Source: CAG-791 sp002394525 (GTDB lineage Bacteria > Bacillota > Clostridia > Lachnospirales > Lachnospiraceae). Taken from it: DNA of 19,561 nt. A program made the position numbers and the translations under genes. The stretch is from contig CAMNFJ010000035.1 of the NCBI GenBank assembly GCA_946536955.1, positions 1 through 19,561 on the forward strand, read 5' to 3'. Below, one piece after another: positions 1 to 7,628 of the stretch (positions are counted from its first letter, which is position 1; every line of letters starts with the position of its first letter). Under the pieces are notes generated by a model. It did not search any database, had not been told where the DNA came from, and saw only the letters and a program-made list of their open reading frames with translations.

Positions 1-518
1 GCAACTTGACGAGTCTCAGAGCCTTTACGATACTTTTGACCTTTACATCATAATAATGCTGAAGCGCAAAAGGTCGCCGGGATGGAAAACCTGTCCCGGC
101 AAAGTGCCTTGACGATATTTTTGAAATATCTGCGTTTTTCTGGATCTTCGGTATTCACTGACTCATTATCCCACTTCCGGACAAATTCTCAAGTGCAGGA
201 AAAAGCTTCCGCCCTTCTTTTCCGGTTCGAAAAATGATACAGAGAGGAATCCGGCCGCCAGCTCCTTCTTCCTTTTGGAAAAACGGAGCCGTCTGTCCAA
301 CCGGCAGTCTGCCCGCAATTCTGCGCAGACTGAACAGACATTGTGTCCGAATTCGGAGCCACCTGTCCAACCGGAACTTCACCCGTAACCAACTCTGCGC
401 AGATTGAACAGACTTTGCGTCCGAAGACCGTTCCGTCCGTGACTCATGCCCCGGAGCAGCTCATTTTTTTCGTGAAAAACCTGTCCGGCCTGTCCCGGGA
501 AAAAAATTTTTAAAAAAA
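1..518. other. non-coding region with hairpins, no gene seen
   Basis: No open frame here has a ribosome site or family resemblance. The minus-strand frames between 155 and 633 arise from the tandem repeat at 284-423. Two hairpins are visible: GCCGGGA (76-82) pairs with TCCCGGC (94-100), and GATATTT (114-120) pairs with AAATATC (124-130). A weak promoter-like pair, TTGACG (6-11) and GATACT (29-34) with 17-nt spacing, has no gene behind it. GTGACTCA-type motifs near 155 and 440 recur elsewhere in the window. Confidence 0.6.
284..423. repeat. ~70-bp direct tandem repeat, two units
   Basis: Unit 1 is 284-350 and unit 2 is 354-423. Both begin CGGAGCC, contain CTGTCCAACCGG, and end with a 30-base block (321-350 and 394-423) that matches at 27 of 30 positions by eye. 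The middle of the unit is less conserved. No coding frame explains the conservation. The repeat lies about 100 bases upstream of the heat-shock promoter. Confidence 0.75.
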
Positions 519-545
519 TTAGCACTCGCCGCTTGACAGTGCTAA
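519..545. promoter_or_regulatory. CIRCE operator (HrcA binding site)
   Basis: TTAGCACTC at 519-527, a 9-nt spacer, then CAGTGCTAA at 537-545. The CIRCE consensus is TTAGCACTC-N9-GAGTGCTAA, so 17 of 18 arm positions match. HrcA represses chaperone genes at CIRCE and is released on heat or unfolding stress. The operator overlaps the promoter below, which fits steric repression of the downstream hsp20 genes. hrcA itself is not in the window. Confidence 0.93.
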
Positions 546-561
546 CAAGTGGTGTTATAAC
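533..561 (+). promoter_or_regulatory. sigma-A promoter of the hsp20 genes
   Basis: A perfect -35 TTGACA (533-538), a 17-nt spacer, and -10 TATAAC (556-561). The -35 box lies inside the right part of the CIRCE operator. Transcription would start near 568, leaving an untranslated leader of about 220 nt before the first hsp20 start. Confidence 0.85.
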
Positions 562-787
562 ACAGATAGAACAAGGGAGACAGAGAAGCACTTGAAACTC
601 CTCCGTCCCGATGCTCATAACAATCCAGATCAATGGTCCGGAAGCTCCAACAGATCCGATCCATTCACCGGGTCCATGAAGTGAAAAGCCGGTGCAGTTC
701 CCCTTCCGGAAGGAAGAGAAAGGCAGTGGCAGACCAGACTAAGATCCGGGACATCAAGCAGATGAATGAGTAAAGGAGGAAAAAGCA

Positions 788-1243
788 ATGTTATATCCGA
801 GTATTTTTGGCGAGAACCTTTTTGATGACCTGATGGACTTCAGCTTCCCGACGTTCAGGGATTTTGGCGATGTTGACAGGAAGCTGTACGGCAAAAACGC
901 AGCGCGCCTGATGAAGACAGACGTACACGAGCATGACGACCAGTATGAGATCGACATCGACCTGCCCGGCTTTAAGAAAAACGAGATCACCCTGACGCTC
1001 GAAAAGGGCACCCTCACAGTCGCGGCCTCCAAGGGCCTGGACAAGGATGAGAAGACGAAGAAGGGCAGAGTGATCCGCCAGGAGCGTTATGCGGGCTCCA
1101 TGCAGAGAAGCTTCTTCATCGGCCACAACGTGACCGAGGACGAGATCAAGGCTAAATACGAGGACGGCGTCCTCAAGCTCCTGGTCCCCAAGAAGGAGGC
1201 CGCAAAGATCCCCGAGAAGAAGACCATTACAATCGAGGGCTGA
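788..1243 (+). CDS. Hsp20 family small heat-shock protein (copy 1)
   Basis: 151-residue alpha-crystallin-domain protein, an ATP-independent holdase that keeps unfolding proteins soluble in the cytoplasm. The core strands carry the family pattern (IDIDLPGFKKNEITL, then LTVAAS) and the conserved GVL motif (EDGVLKLLVPK). The C-terminal tail has an I-x-I anchor (TITIEG) used for oligomer assembly. The length is normal for bacterial Hsp20. The start is fixed by AAAGGAGG ending about 8 nt upstream. It is the first gene behind the CIRCE-overlapped promoter, so heat induction through HrcA is expected. A close paralog follows 201 bases downstream. Confidence 0.95.
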   Translation: MLYPSIFGENLFDDLMDFSFPTFRDFGDVDRKLYGKNAARLMKTDVHEHDDQYEIDIDLPGFKKNEITLTLEKGTLTVAASKGLDKDEKTKKGRVIRQERYAGSMQRSFFIGHNVTEDEIKAKYEDGVLKLLVPKKEAAKIPEKKTITIEG

Positions 1244-1383
1244 CCGACACAGGAGAGCGCGCTGACAGCTGATCAATAACTGATAACTGCCGGCAGCTGG
1301 ATGCGGCAGGAGCCGCAACCGGACCGCTCAAACATCAATAGCCGCACAGAAGCAGAAGAGGAAAAAGATAATAAGATGATTAC

Positions 1384-1414
1384 CCGGTCCCGCGGCCCGG
1401 TGCTGCGGGACCGG
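1384..1414 (+). other. GC-rich hairpin upstream of second hsp20
   Basis: CCGGTCCCGC (1384-1393) pairs perfectly with GCGGGACCGG (1405-1414) around an 11-nt loop. It sits 16 nt before the AGGAGG of the second hsp20. There is no U-tract, so it is not an obvious terminator. It may act as a processing or stability element in the two-gene transcript. It does not cover the ribosome site. Confidence 0.7.
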
Positions 1415-1444
1415 AGTAAAAATAAAAGACAGGAGGTAAAGATC

Positions 1445-1915
1445 ATGTTATATCCTAGTATTTTTGGTGAAAACCTTTTTGATGACTGGATGGATTTTCG
1501 TTTCCCGACATTCCCGGCCTTCAGGGATCTTGGCCTCGAGGATGTGAATAAAAAGCTCTACGGCAAGAACGCCGCTCACCTCATGAAGACCGACGTCCAC
1601 GACAATGAGGACAAGTACCAGATCGATATTGATCTGCCCGGCTTCAAGAAGGATGAGATCACCCTGACCCTCGAGAAGGGCAACCTCACCGTTGCCGCCT
1701 CCAAGGGCCTGGACCAGGACGAGAAGAATGAGGAAGGCAGAGTGATCCGCCAGGAGCGCTACGCCGGTTCCATGCAGAGAAGCTTCTTCGTCGGCCGTAA
1801 TGTCACCGAGGAAGAGATCAGCGCCAAATTCGAGGACGGCGTCCTCAGGATCGTTGTTCCTAAAAAGGAAGCGCCCAAGATTCCTGAGAAGAAGACCATC
1901 GCGATCGCAGGCTGA
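1445..1915 (+). CDS. Hsp20 family small heat-shock protein (copy 2)
   Basis: 156-residue alpha-crystallin protein, by eye about four-fifths identical to the upstream copy, including the N-terminal MLYPSIFGENLFDD, the EDGVLRIVVPK motif and the C-terminal I-x-I (TIAIAG). It differs by a 4-5 residue insertion near residue 24 and by charge changes in the acidic loop. The open frame extends upstream to 1301, but the ATG at 1445 is chosen because AGGAGG (1431-1436) lies 8 nt before it and the protein then aligns end to end with copy 1. No second CIRCE was seen, so co-transcription from the first promoter is likely. Hetero-oligomers of the two proteins are possible (inference). Confidence 0.95.
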   Translation: MLYPSIFGENLFDDWMDFRFPTFPAFRDLGLEDVNKKLYGKNAAHLMKTDVHDNEDKYQIDIDLPGFKKDEITLTLEKGNLTVAASKGLDQDEKNEEGRVIRQERYAGSMQRSFFVGRNVTEEEISAKFEDGVLRIVVPKKEAPKIPEKKTIAIAG

Positions 1916-2036
1916 TGACCGCGCAGGATATTTCGGCAACGGAATTCCTGCAACATCAAGCTGCCTGTAATAATAAGTCACCTGCAATAACAGTTTTTAA
2001 AGCCATAGCACCTGTAAATGAGAAGTGAATCCGGGA

Positions 2037-2077
2037 CAGCCGGCAGAGCCAGTGAAGCGCTCTGCCGGCTGTTTTTT
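2037..2077 (+). terminator. intrinsic terminator of the hsp20 operon
   Basis: CAGCCGGCAGAG (2037-2048) pairs perfectly with CTCTGCCGGCTG (2060-2071), followed by six Ts (2072-2077). This is a 12-bp stem with an 11-nt loop. Confidence 0.93.
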
Positions 2078-2102
2078 CTTTAGAGATTCCGGACAGATTC
2101 CG

Positions 2103-3353
2103 GACAGATATCATATCGGCCACATTCCGGGCTCCGGAAGCGCAGCGCTGACCGGTGTCGGTGTCTGCATGCCGATCATGATCGTGATCATTGCCTTCGC
2201 TCAGCTGATCGGGGCAGGCGGCGCGCCCCGTGTTTCCGCCCTGTATGGAGAAGGCCGGATCGAGGATGCGGAGCGGCTGCTGGGCGTGTGCAGCGTCTGG
2301 CTCTTTGCCATCGGAATTGTACTGACTCTGATCGGGCAGCCGCTGGCCAGGCCTGCCCTGCTGTAGTTCGGGGCCAGCGCGCAGACGCTTCCTTATGCGC
2401 TCGGGTATCTCCGCGTTTATTTATGCGGGACGGTATGCGCTCTGTTATCAGTCGGGCTGTCCGCATTTATCACGGCGCAGGGGTTTACCGGAGTCAGTCT
2501 GAAAATCGTTCTGGTGGGCGCGCTGCTCAATCTGGTACTGGACCCTCTGTTCATTTTTTACCTTGGAATGGAGGTTGTGGGAGCAGCGGCAGCTACAGTG
2601 ATCTCGCAGACAGTGTCCGCGGCCCTCGCCCTGGCCTTTCTCTTTGGAAAACGCTCTGTGCTGCGGCTGCGGCCTGCGAATTTCCGCGCGGCGCCCGGAT
2701 TGATCCGGCCCTGCCTCGCCCTGGGGCTGGCGCCCTTTCTGATGACGCTGACTGAATGTTTCGTCTCCATTGCGTTCAACCGGTCCCTGCTGCGCTATGG
2801 CGGTGATGCCGCAGTGGGAGCCATGGCAGTGTTTTCCGCGGTGATGCAGATCGCGGTGCTCCCGCTCCAGGGTCTGTCTCAGGGAGCGCAGCCGATCACC
2901 AGTTACAATTACGGCGCGAAAAATTATGAACGTGTTTCCGAAAATATCCGTCTCCTGCTCGTGACCAGCCTGGTCTATGCAGGCACGCTCTGGCTGGGCA
3001 TCCTGCTTTTCCCGCGGCTGGTGGTCGGCATTTTCACCGATGAGCCGCAGCTCATTGCGTATGCCACCCGCTATATCCGGTATTATTTTGCCGCCCTGAT
3101 CATGATGGGCGCCCAGTTTGCCTGCCAGAATTCCTTTGTCGCGCTGGGAAATGCCAAAACCTCCATCTTTCTTGCCCTGCTCCGGAAAGTGATCCTGCTG
3201 ATTCCCCTCATCTATCTCATGCCGCATTTCTTCAGTGAAAAAATCAGTGCCGTATTTCTGGCGGAGCCTGTTGCGGATCTGACAGCTGCTTCTACGACAC
3301 TGGTCCTCTTTTTCAAAACGTATTGGAACGAACTGTTCAGGAAGCGGAAATGA
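2103..3353 (+). pseudogene. MATE efflux transporter remnant, 5'-truncated with nonsense codon
   Basis: The frame encodes about 416 residues of a MATE (MatE) drug/sodium or proton antiporter: DRYHIGHIPGSGSAALTGVG near the start, then ALYGEGRIEDAERLLG, LVLDPLFIFYLGMEV and QGAQPITSYNYGA. Two defects are visible. The first ~40 residues of the family, including the start, are missing; homology begins at about 2103, just after the hsp20 terminator. An in-frame TAG at 2364-2366 interrupts the frame between RPALL and FGASAQTLPYALGYL, with no shift of frame. The ATG at 2025 lies upstream of the terminator hairpin and cannot be a native start. A 3' piece could be translated from an internal start, but transport activity is unlikely. 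The rest of the frame is intact, so decay looks recent. Confidence 0.9.
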
Positions 3354-3405
3354 CCTTGCGCAGCTTTACAGGCGCTGAACGCGGCGTCGCAAGTACTCAC
3401 CCCGG

Positions 3406-3444
3406 CAGGTTCAAGCCCTTTGAGGGGCTGTAGCTTTGAACCTG
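3406..3444 (+). terminator. hairpin after MATE remnant, possible terminator
   Basis: CAGGTTCAA (3406-3414) pairs with TTGAACCTG (3436-3444), and GCCC (3415-3418) with GGGC (3425-3428) inside. No clear U-tract follows, so termination is uncertain. Confidence 0.45.
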
Positions 3445-3458
3445 TTCAGCCCTGCATT

Positions 3459-3488
3459 TTGATTGTAAAGAAAGATGCGGTGTGTTAT
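3459..3488 (+). promoter_or_regulatory. possible promoter of the hybrid kinase
   Basis: TTGATT (3459-3464), an 18-nt spacer, and TGTTAT (3483-3488), followed by a T-rich stretch. Each box matches consensus at four of six positions. The location, just ahead of the kinase ribosome site, supports it, but the match is modest. Confidence 0.35.
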
Positions 3489-3524
3489 TTTTTTTATTAG
3501 ATTATGCTCGGAGGAGAATGCCTG

Positions 3525-6500
3525 ATGAAACATTTATTCCGCATAGATAATAGAAAAGATAATCGAAGGATTTTCCGCCTGCTCGCGGCGTTTGTCTGCA
3601 TGATTCTACTGATGGCTCAGGGCGGGCCGGCCGGGTCTGGGCCGCTGCCTGTCCGTGCGGCGGAAACGGGCGCGTCTTCGGAAGAAACAGCCGCGGCCCC
3701 GGAAGAAGCGGCCACACCTTCGAATGAAACAGCCGCTGCTTCGGAGAAAACAGCCGCGGCCCCGGCAGAAGCGGCCACACCTTCGAATGAAAATAGTGAA
3801 AGTCCGGTCCGGGTCGGTTACTACGAGAACGAGGTCTTTCAGGAGGGAGCCCGGGAGGGCGCCGTCAAGACCGGCTACGCCTATGAGTATTACCGCAAGC
3901 TGTCGGAGTACACCGGCTGGGAATATGAGTATGTCTACGGGGGCTTCGCCGACCTCTACCAGATGCTTTTGGACGGGGAGATCGACCTGCTGGCGGGGCT
4001 GGCCTGGAGAGAGGACCGGTCGGGCCTGATTGGCTATCCGGACGCACCCATGGGCCATGAGAATTATGAGCTGGTCAGGCATGTGGAGGACACGGATATC
4101 ACGGCGGATCCGGCGACCATGGCCGGGAAGAAATTCGGTGTTCTGGACAGCGCCATGGCCAGCGTGCTGGAGAAATATCTGGAGGACCACCATGTAAAGG
4201 CGGATATTCAGAAATTCAAGGACACGGAGACTCTGCTGGCGGACTTCGATGCCTATAAGCTTGATATTCTGGCGATCGAAGGCGGCGGGGCCTATGGCCG
4301 GGACGACGCCGAGGTCGTCTGCGCCTACGGGGCGTCGGACTATTATCTCTGTGTCAACAGGCAGAGACCGGACCTGGTCTCCGAGCTCAATACCGCTCAG
4401 GCCCTGCTGGAGGCGGAGGAGCCCAACTATCTAAATACCCTCAGTGCCAGGTATTATCCGGGCAGTCTGTCCAGCCGGGCTTATTCCATTGTCGAGAGAG
4501 AATGGCTGGACAGCAATGATTCCCTCCGCGTGGGCTATCTGGAGAATTATCTCCCCTACAGCGACACCGGCGCACAGGGGGAGGTGACCGGCCTGATCCG
4601 GGATCTGATTCCCAAAATGATGGACAGCATGGGAGTCTCCAGCCTGAACGTCAGCTTTCAGGGATATCCCGATTATGATCAGATGATCGCCGCTGTAAAC
4701 AGCGGTGAGGCCGATGTGGTCTTTCCGGTCGGTGGCGGCCTGTATTTTGCGGAGGAAAACGGGATCTACCAGTCCACGCCTGTCATCACGGCTTCGACGG
4801 AGCTGATCTACAGGGGGGAGTACAGCGAGGAGACGGTCAAATGCTTTGCGGTCAATGAAAAAAACCGCATGCAGGACTATTTTGTCAAGGCCAGCTTCCC
4901 GGACGCGGAGATTCGTTACTGCCCCTCTGTTGAAGCCTGCCTGGATGAGGTCCTGGCCGGCCGGGCCGGCAGCGCCCTGCTCAACGGCCTGCGGGTCAAT
5001 GATATTTTAAAAAACAGAAAGTACCGGACCCTTCAGTTCCGGCAGATCAGCCGCAATGACACCCGCTGCTTCGGAATCAGGATCGGCAACGAGGGCCTGC
5101 TTCGCCTCCTTAACCGCGGCATCAATGTGGTCGGAGAAGACTATGCCCAGAACGTAGCAGACCGCTATGCGGAGAAACTATACACCTATACGACCGCCGA
5201 CATGATCCTGGATCACATGGGAATCTTCGGGGCCCTGATCCTGGCGGTGGCGGCCCTGATCCTCTTCCTGTCCCATCGCGAGACGCAGAGAGCCCGGGCC
5301 CGGGCACAGGAAAAGGAGGCCGACCGGATCGTCCTCGCGGAAAAAAATGAGGAGCTGAAGAAGAGCCGGGACGAGCTGGAGGAAGCGAACAGGGAACTCA
5401 AGAGCAGCCGGGACGAGTTGGCGGAAAAGAACGAGGAGCTGCAGAAGAGCCGGGAGGCACTCTCCGATGCCCTGATCTCCGCCGAGCGGGCCAACAGTGC
5501 CAAGACCACCTTCCTCAACAATATGTCCCACGACATACGGACTCCCATGAATGCCATCGTCGGCTTCACGGCTCTGGCCGTCACCCATATCGATGAAAAG
5601 GACCGGGTGAAGGAATATCTGGAGAGAATCACGGTCTCCAGCCAGCACCTGCTGTCCCTGATCAATGATGTCCTGGACATGAGCCGGATCGAGAGCGGCA
5701 AGCTGACCCTCGAAGAGGAGCAGGTCCACCTGCCGGAGATCATCGAAAATCTCCAGACCATCGCTCAGCCCAACATAGCTGAAAAACAACAGGAGCTGAT
5801 CGTCCGGACGGAGGGAATCATCCACCAGGATATACTGACGGACAAGCTCCGCCTCAACCAGATCCTGTTGAACATCCTCTCCAACGCGATCAAATTCACA
5901 CCTGCCGGCGGAAGGATCAGCCTCCACGTGTCCGAACAGAGCCTGCCTGCCTCCGATGACGGAGAGGACCGGGCGGAATATGAATTCCGGATCAGGGACA
6001 ACGGCATCGGCATGAGCAGGGAATTTCTGAAGGTCATTTTTGACGCCTTTGCCCGCGAGCGCAACAGCACCGTCAGCGGGATCCAGGGAACCGGTCTGGG
6101 CATGGCCATCACCAAAAATATCGTCGATATGATGGGCGGTACCATCCGCGTCGAGAGCGAAGAAGGGAAGGGCAGCGAGTTCATCGTCGACCTGCCCTGC
6201 AGGATTGTGAAAGCATCCGACAGCCGGGCGGCAGCCGGTGCGGACATCCGCCCTGCAGAGGAAGGACACGGCACAGGGAAACAGACAGCTTCCGATTCCG
6301 ACAGGACTGATACCCCCCGGAAGACTTCCGGCAGGGAGACTCCGGGCCGCATGACCTCCGACCGGAAGGACGGAGCGGCCTCAGAGCCTGCGTCCGGACC
6401 TGCCTATGATTTTTCAGGCAAGAGAGTCCTCCTTGCGGAGGACAACATCGTCAACCAGATGATCGCCGTCGCGGTCCTCAAGGATGCCGGCCTCATGGTC

Positions 6501-6794
6501 GACGTCGCCGAGGACGGCCTGCAGGCCGTGGAGAGGATCAAAGCCGAACCCGCGGGAACCTACCAGGTGATCCTCATGGACATCCAGATGCCAAACATGG
6601 ACGGCTACGAGGCCGCCAGACAGATCAGGGCACTGGAAGATCCCGCCAAAGCAGACATCCCCATCCTGGCCGTGACCGCCAACGCCTTTGAGGAGGACAA
6701 AAAGACGGCCCTGGCCGCCGGCATGAACGGCCACCTGGCCAAACCCTACGACATTCCCATGATGCTCAAGACACTGGCAGACATACTGCTGTGA
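3525..6794 (+). CDS. hybrid sensor histidine kinase, BvgS-like
   Basis: 1089 residues. Order: basic N-terminus with signal/TM segment (~15-35), Ala/Thr/Pro/Glu repeat linker (~45-92), two SBP_bac_3-type ligand-binding domains (~93-328 and ~332-555), TM helix (~560-583), coiled coil rich in Lys/Glu (~590-655), HisKA with SHDIRTPMNAI (phospho-acceptor His669), HATPase_c (N-box NQILLNILSNAIKF near 776, DNGIGM near 825, GTGLGMA near 855), low-complexity linker (~890-965) and a receiver domain (EDN, MDIQMPNMDG with acceptor Asp1019, Lys in AKPYD). The sensor domains face outside and probably bind small solutes. There is no Hpt or output domain and no neighbouring response regulator, so its phosphorelay partner lies elsewhere. 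An ATG at 3504 is in frame, but GGAGGAG (3510-3516) lies after it and 8 nt before 3525, so 3525 is preferred. Confidence 0.95.
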   Translation: MKHLFRIDNRKDNRRIFRLLAAFVCMILLMAQGGPAGSGPLPVRAAETGASSEETAAAPEEAATPSNETAAASEKTAAAPAEAATPSNENSESPVRVGYYENEVFQEGAREGAVKTGYAYEYYRKLSEYTGWEYEYVYGGFADLYQMLLDGEIDLLAGLAWREDRSGLIGYPDAPMGHENYELVRHVEDTDITADPATMAGKKFGVLDSAMASVLEKYLEDHHVKADIQKFKDTETLLADFDAYKLDILAIEGGGAYGRDDAEVVCAYGASDYYLCVNRQRPDLVSELNTAQALLEAEEPNYLNTLSARYYPGSLSSRAYSIVEREWLDSNDSLRVGYLENYLPYSDTGAQGEVTGLIRDLIPKMMDSMGVSSLNVSFQGYPDYDQMIAAVNSGEADVVFPVGGGLYFAEENGIYQSTPVITASTELIYRGEYSEETVKCFAVNEKNRMQDYFVKASFPDAEIRYCPSVEACLDEVLAGRAGSALLNGLRVNDILKNRKYRTLQFRQISRNDTRCFGIRIGNEGLLRLLNRGINVVGEDYAQNVADRYAEKLYTYTTADMILDHMGIFGALILAVAALILFLSHRETQRARARAQEKEADRIVLAEKNEELKKSRDELEEANRELKSSRDELAEKNEELQKSREALSDALISAERANSAKTTFLNNMSHDIRTPMNAIVGFTALAVTHIDEKDRVKEYLERITVSSQHLLSLINDVLDMSRIESGKLTLEEEQVHLPEIIENLQTIAQPNIAEKQQELIVRTEGIIHQDILTDKLRLNQILLNILSNAIKFTPAGGRISLHVSEQSLPASDDGEDRAEYEFRIRDNGIGMSREFLKVIFDAFARERNSTVSGIQGTGLGMAITKNIVDMMGGTIRVESEEGKGSEFIVDLPCRIVKASDSRAAAGADIRPAEEGHGTGKQTASDSDRTDTPRKTSGRETPGRMTSDRKDGAASEPASGPAYDFSGKRVLLAEDNIVNQMIAVAVLKDAGLMVDVAEDGLQAVERIKAEPAGTYQVILMDIQMPNMDGYEAARQIRALEDPAKADIPILAVTANAFEEDKKTALAAGMNGHLAKPYDIPMMLKTLADILL
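3685..3792 (+). repeat. in-frame 63-bp tandem repeat in kinase linker
   Basis: A 45-base block at 3685-3729 recurs at 3748-3792 with one mismatch, a period of 63 bases, or 21 residues. It encodes an Ala/Thr/Pro/Glu linker (TAAAPEEAATPSNE and TAAAPAEAATPSNE) between the signal segment and the first ligand-binding domain. In-frame repeats of this kind can expand or contract without breaking the gene. Confidence 0.9.
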
Positions 6795-6831
6795 CCTGTT
6801 ACGTCCCCAGTGACTCACTGTCTGGCTGGAA

Positions 6832-6871
6832 AACCCCCTGCTGCGGCTCAAGCCGCAGCAGGGGGTTTTTT
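6832..6871 (+). terminator. strong intrinsic terminator of the hybrid kinase
   Basis: A 16-bp perfect stem (6832-6847 with 6852-6867) with a TCAA loop, running into six Ts (6866-6871). It lies 37 bases after the kinase stop codon. Confidence 0.95.
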
Positions 6872-6884
6872 ATCTCAGGCTGGT

Positions 6885-7283
6885 TTTCTGTTTTCCTTCA
6901 CCCTGCTGATCTACAATTACAGCCACTACAGCGACATCAACTGCTTCCGCTATAAACAGCTGGACCAGCCGGCGGACGCCTACACGGTCTTTCTGCCCGG
7001 AGAAGAGAGAAAGCTCTATTTTCACTTGAACGGTCTCCCGGCCGGGTCCTGGCGCGTCATACGATACCGCCTGGACAGAGACCACGGCTCCTCCTTCGAC
7101 CAGTGGCTCCGCCTCCAGGCCCCGCCCTACCCCGGCACAAGAGAAATCGAATACCTGCGGTGGAACGCCGAACCCGCCTGCCGCATGGAGAACAGGCTGA
7201 TCGAGGAGGATGGCGCCTGCCTGAGCCTGGAAGCCGACCTCCAGCCCCTGGAGATGGAACTGATTTGCCTGGAGGAGGCCTGA
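6885..7283 (+). pseudogene. C-terminal remnant of a GH39-like glycosidase
   Basis: An open frame of about 130 residues with LLIYNYSHYSDINCFRYKQL, PADAYTVFLPGEE, RYRLDRDHGSSFDQWLRL and APPYPG, ending LQPLEMELICLEEA. This resembles the C-terminal beta-sandwich of GH39 beta-xylosidase-type enzymes, recalled rather than searched. The TIM-barrel catalytic domain (some 350 residues) is absent. The frame is open back to 6810, but that stretch is the kinase terminator, and no ribosome site precedes any start. It is read as the tail of a gene whose 5' part was deleted. The family call is moderate; the truncation is clear if the family call is right. Confidence 0.6.
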
Positions 7284-7308
7284 GGCGGGATGAGCTGCGT
7301 TACTGATC

Positions 7309-7481
7309 TGTACACGCCCCCTCGAAGGGCGTGTACATGTAACTTTACGCGCGGCGATAACAATGCGAGCATTGTAAAAGCCTCGCATTGTCAATACGCT
7401 TTGCTGTGCGCAACACACTTGCTTCACAAGTGTGTTCGCGCCGTTCCACTCAGGTTTTTGCGTTGAAAACCACGCAAAAAC
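7309..7481 (+). other. cluster of four unrelated stem-loops
   Basis: The 345-base gap between the GH39 remnant and the first DUF3990 gene is packed with perfect inverted repeats: TGTACACGCCC (7309-7319) with GGGCGTGTACA (7327-7337); CAATGCGAG (7361-7369) with CTCGCATTG (7382-7390); AACACACTTG (7412-7421) with CAAGTGTGTT (7427-7436), extended by GCGC on both sides past one bulged base; GTTTTTGCGT (7454-7463) with ACGCAAAAAC (7472-7481). The stems are unrelated to each other and none is followed by a U-tract. I see no protein gene. It may be a structured RNA, an mRNA leader or a dispersed intergenic element. Confidence 0.7.
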
Positions 7482-7552
7482 GCTTCGAATTTCGAGGTGG
7501 TCTGAACTGTAACACATATTCCTCTTCGCGGCAGTCCCCGTGTGTCTTTTGG

Positions 7553-7582
7553 TTGTCCTTTCTACACCTGAAGGTGTATAAT
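7553..7582 (+). promoter_or_regulatory. promoter with palindromic operator, first DUF3990 cassette
   Basis: -35 TTGTCC (7553-7558), an 18-nt spacer, and -10 TATAAT (7577-7582). The palindrome TACACCT-GA-AGGTGTA (7563-7578) fills the spacer and touches the -10 box, where a bound repressor would block polymerase. It shares the CTACnnCT half-site with the palindrome at 9718-9735. The likely ligand is an XRE protein of the cassette (inference). Confidence 0.7.
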
Positions 7583-7628
7583 TGGGGCGACAACTGACGA
7601 CTGGAACAGATTGCGGAGAGAGACTGGA

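Noticed and set aside
3504..3524. ATG 3504 as start of the hybrid kinase
   Set aside because: The strong GGAGGAG lies downstream of it and is ideally spaced for ATG 3525.
5178..6269. Minus-strand 363-codon open frame inside the hybrid kinase gene
   Set aside because: It lies antisense to HisKA/HATPase codons and has no family resemblance or ribosome site; it is a GC-driven shadow.
7309..7481. Stem-loop cluster considered as a CRISPR array or integron attC sites
   Set aside because: The stems are not repeats of each other, there are no uniform spacers or cas genes, and no attC core sites or integrase.
7388..7597. 69-codon plus-strand open frame in the hairpin cluster
   Set aside because: Its codons are the hairpin arms, and it has no ribosome site and no family resemblance.
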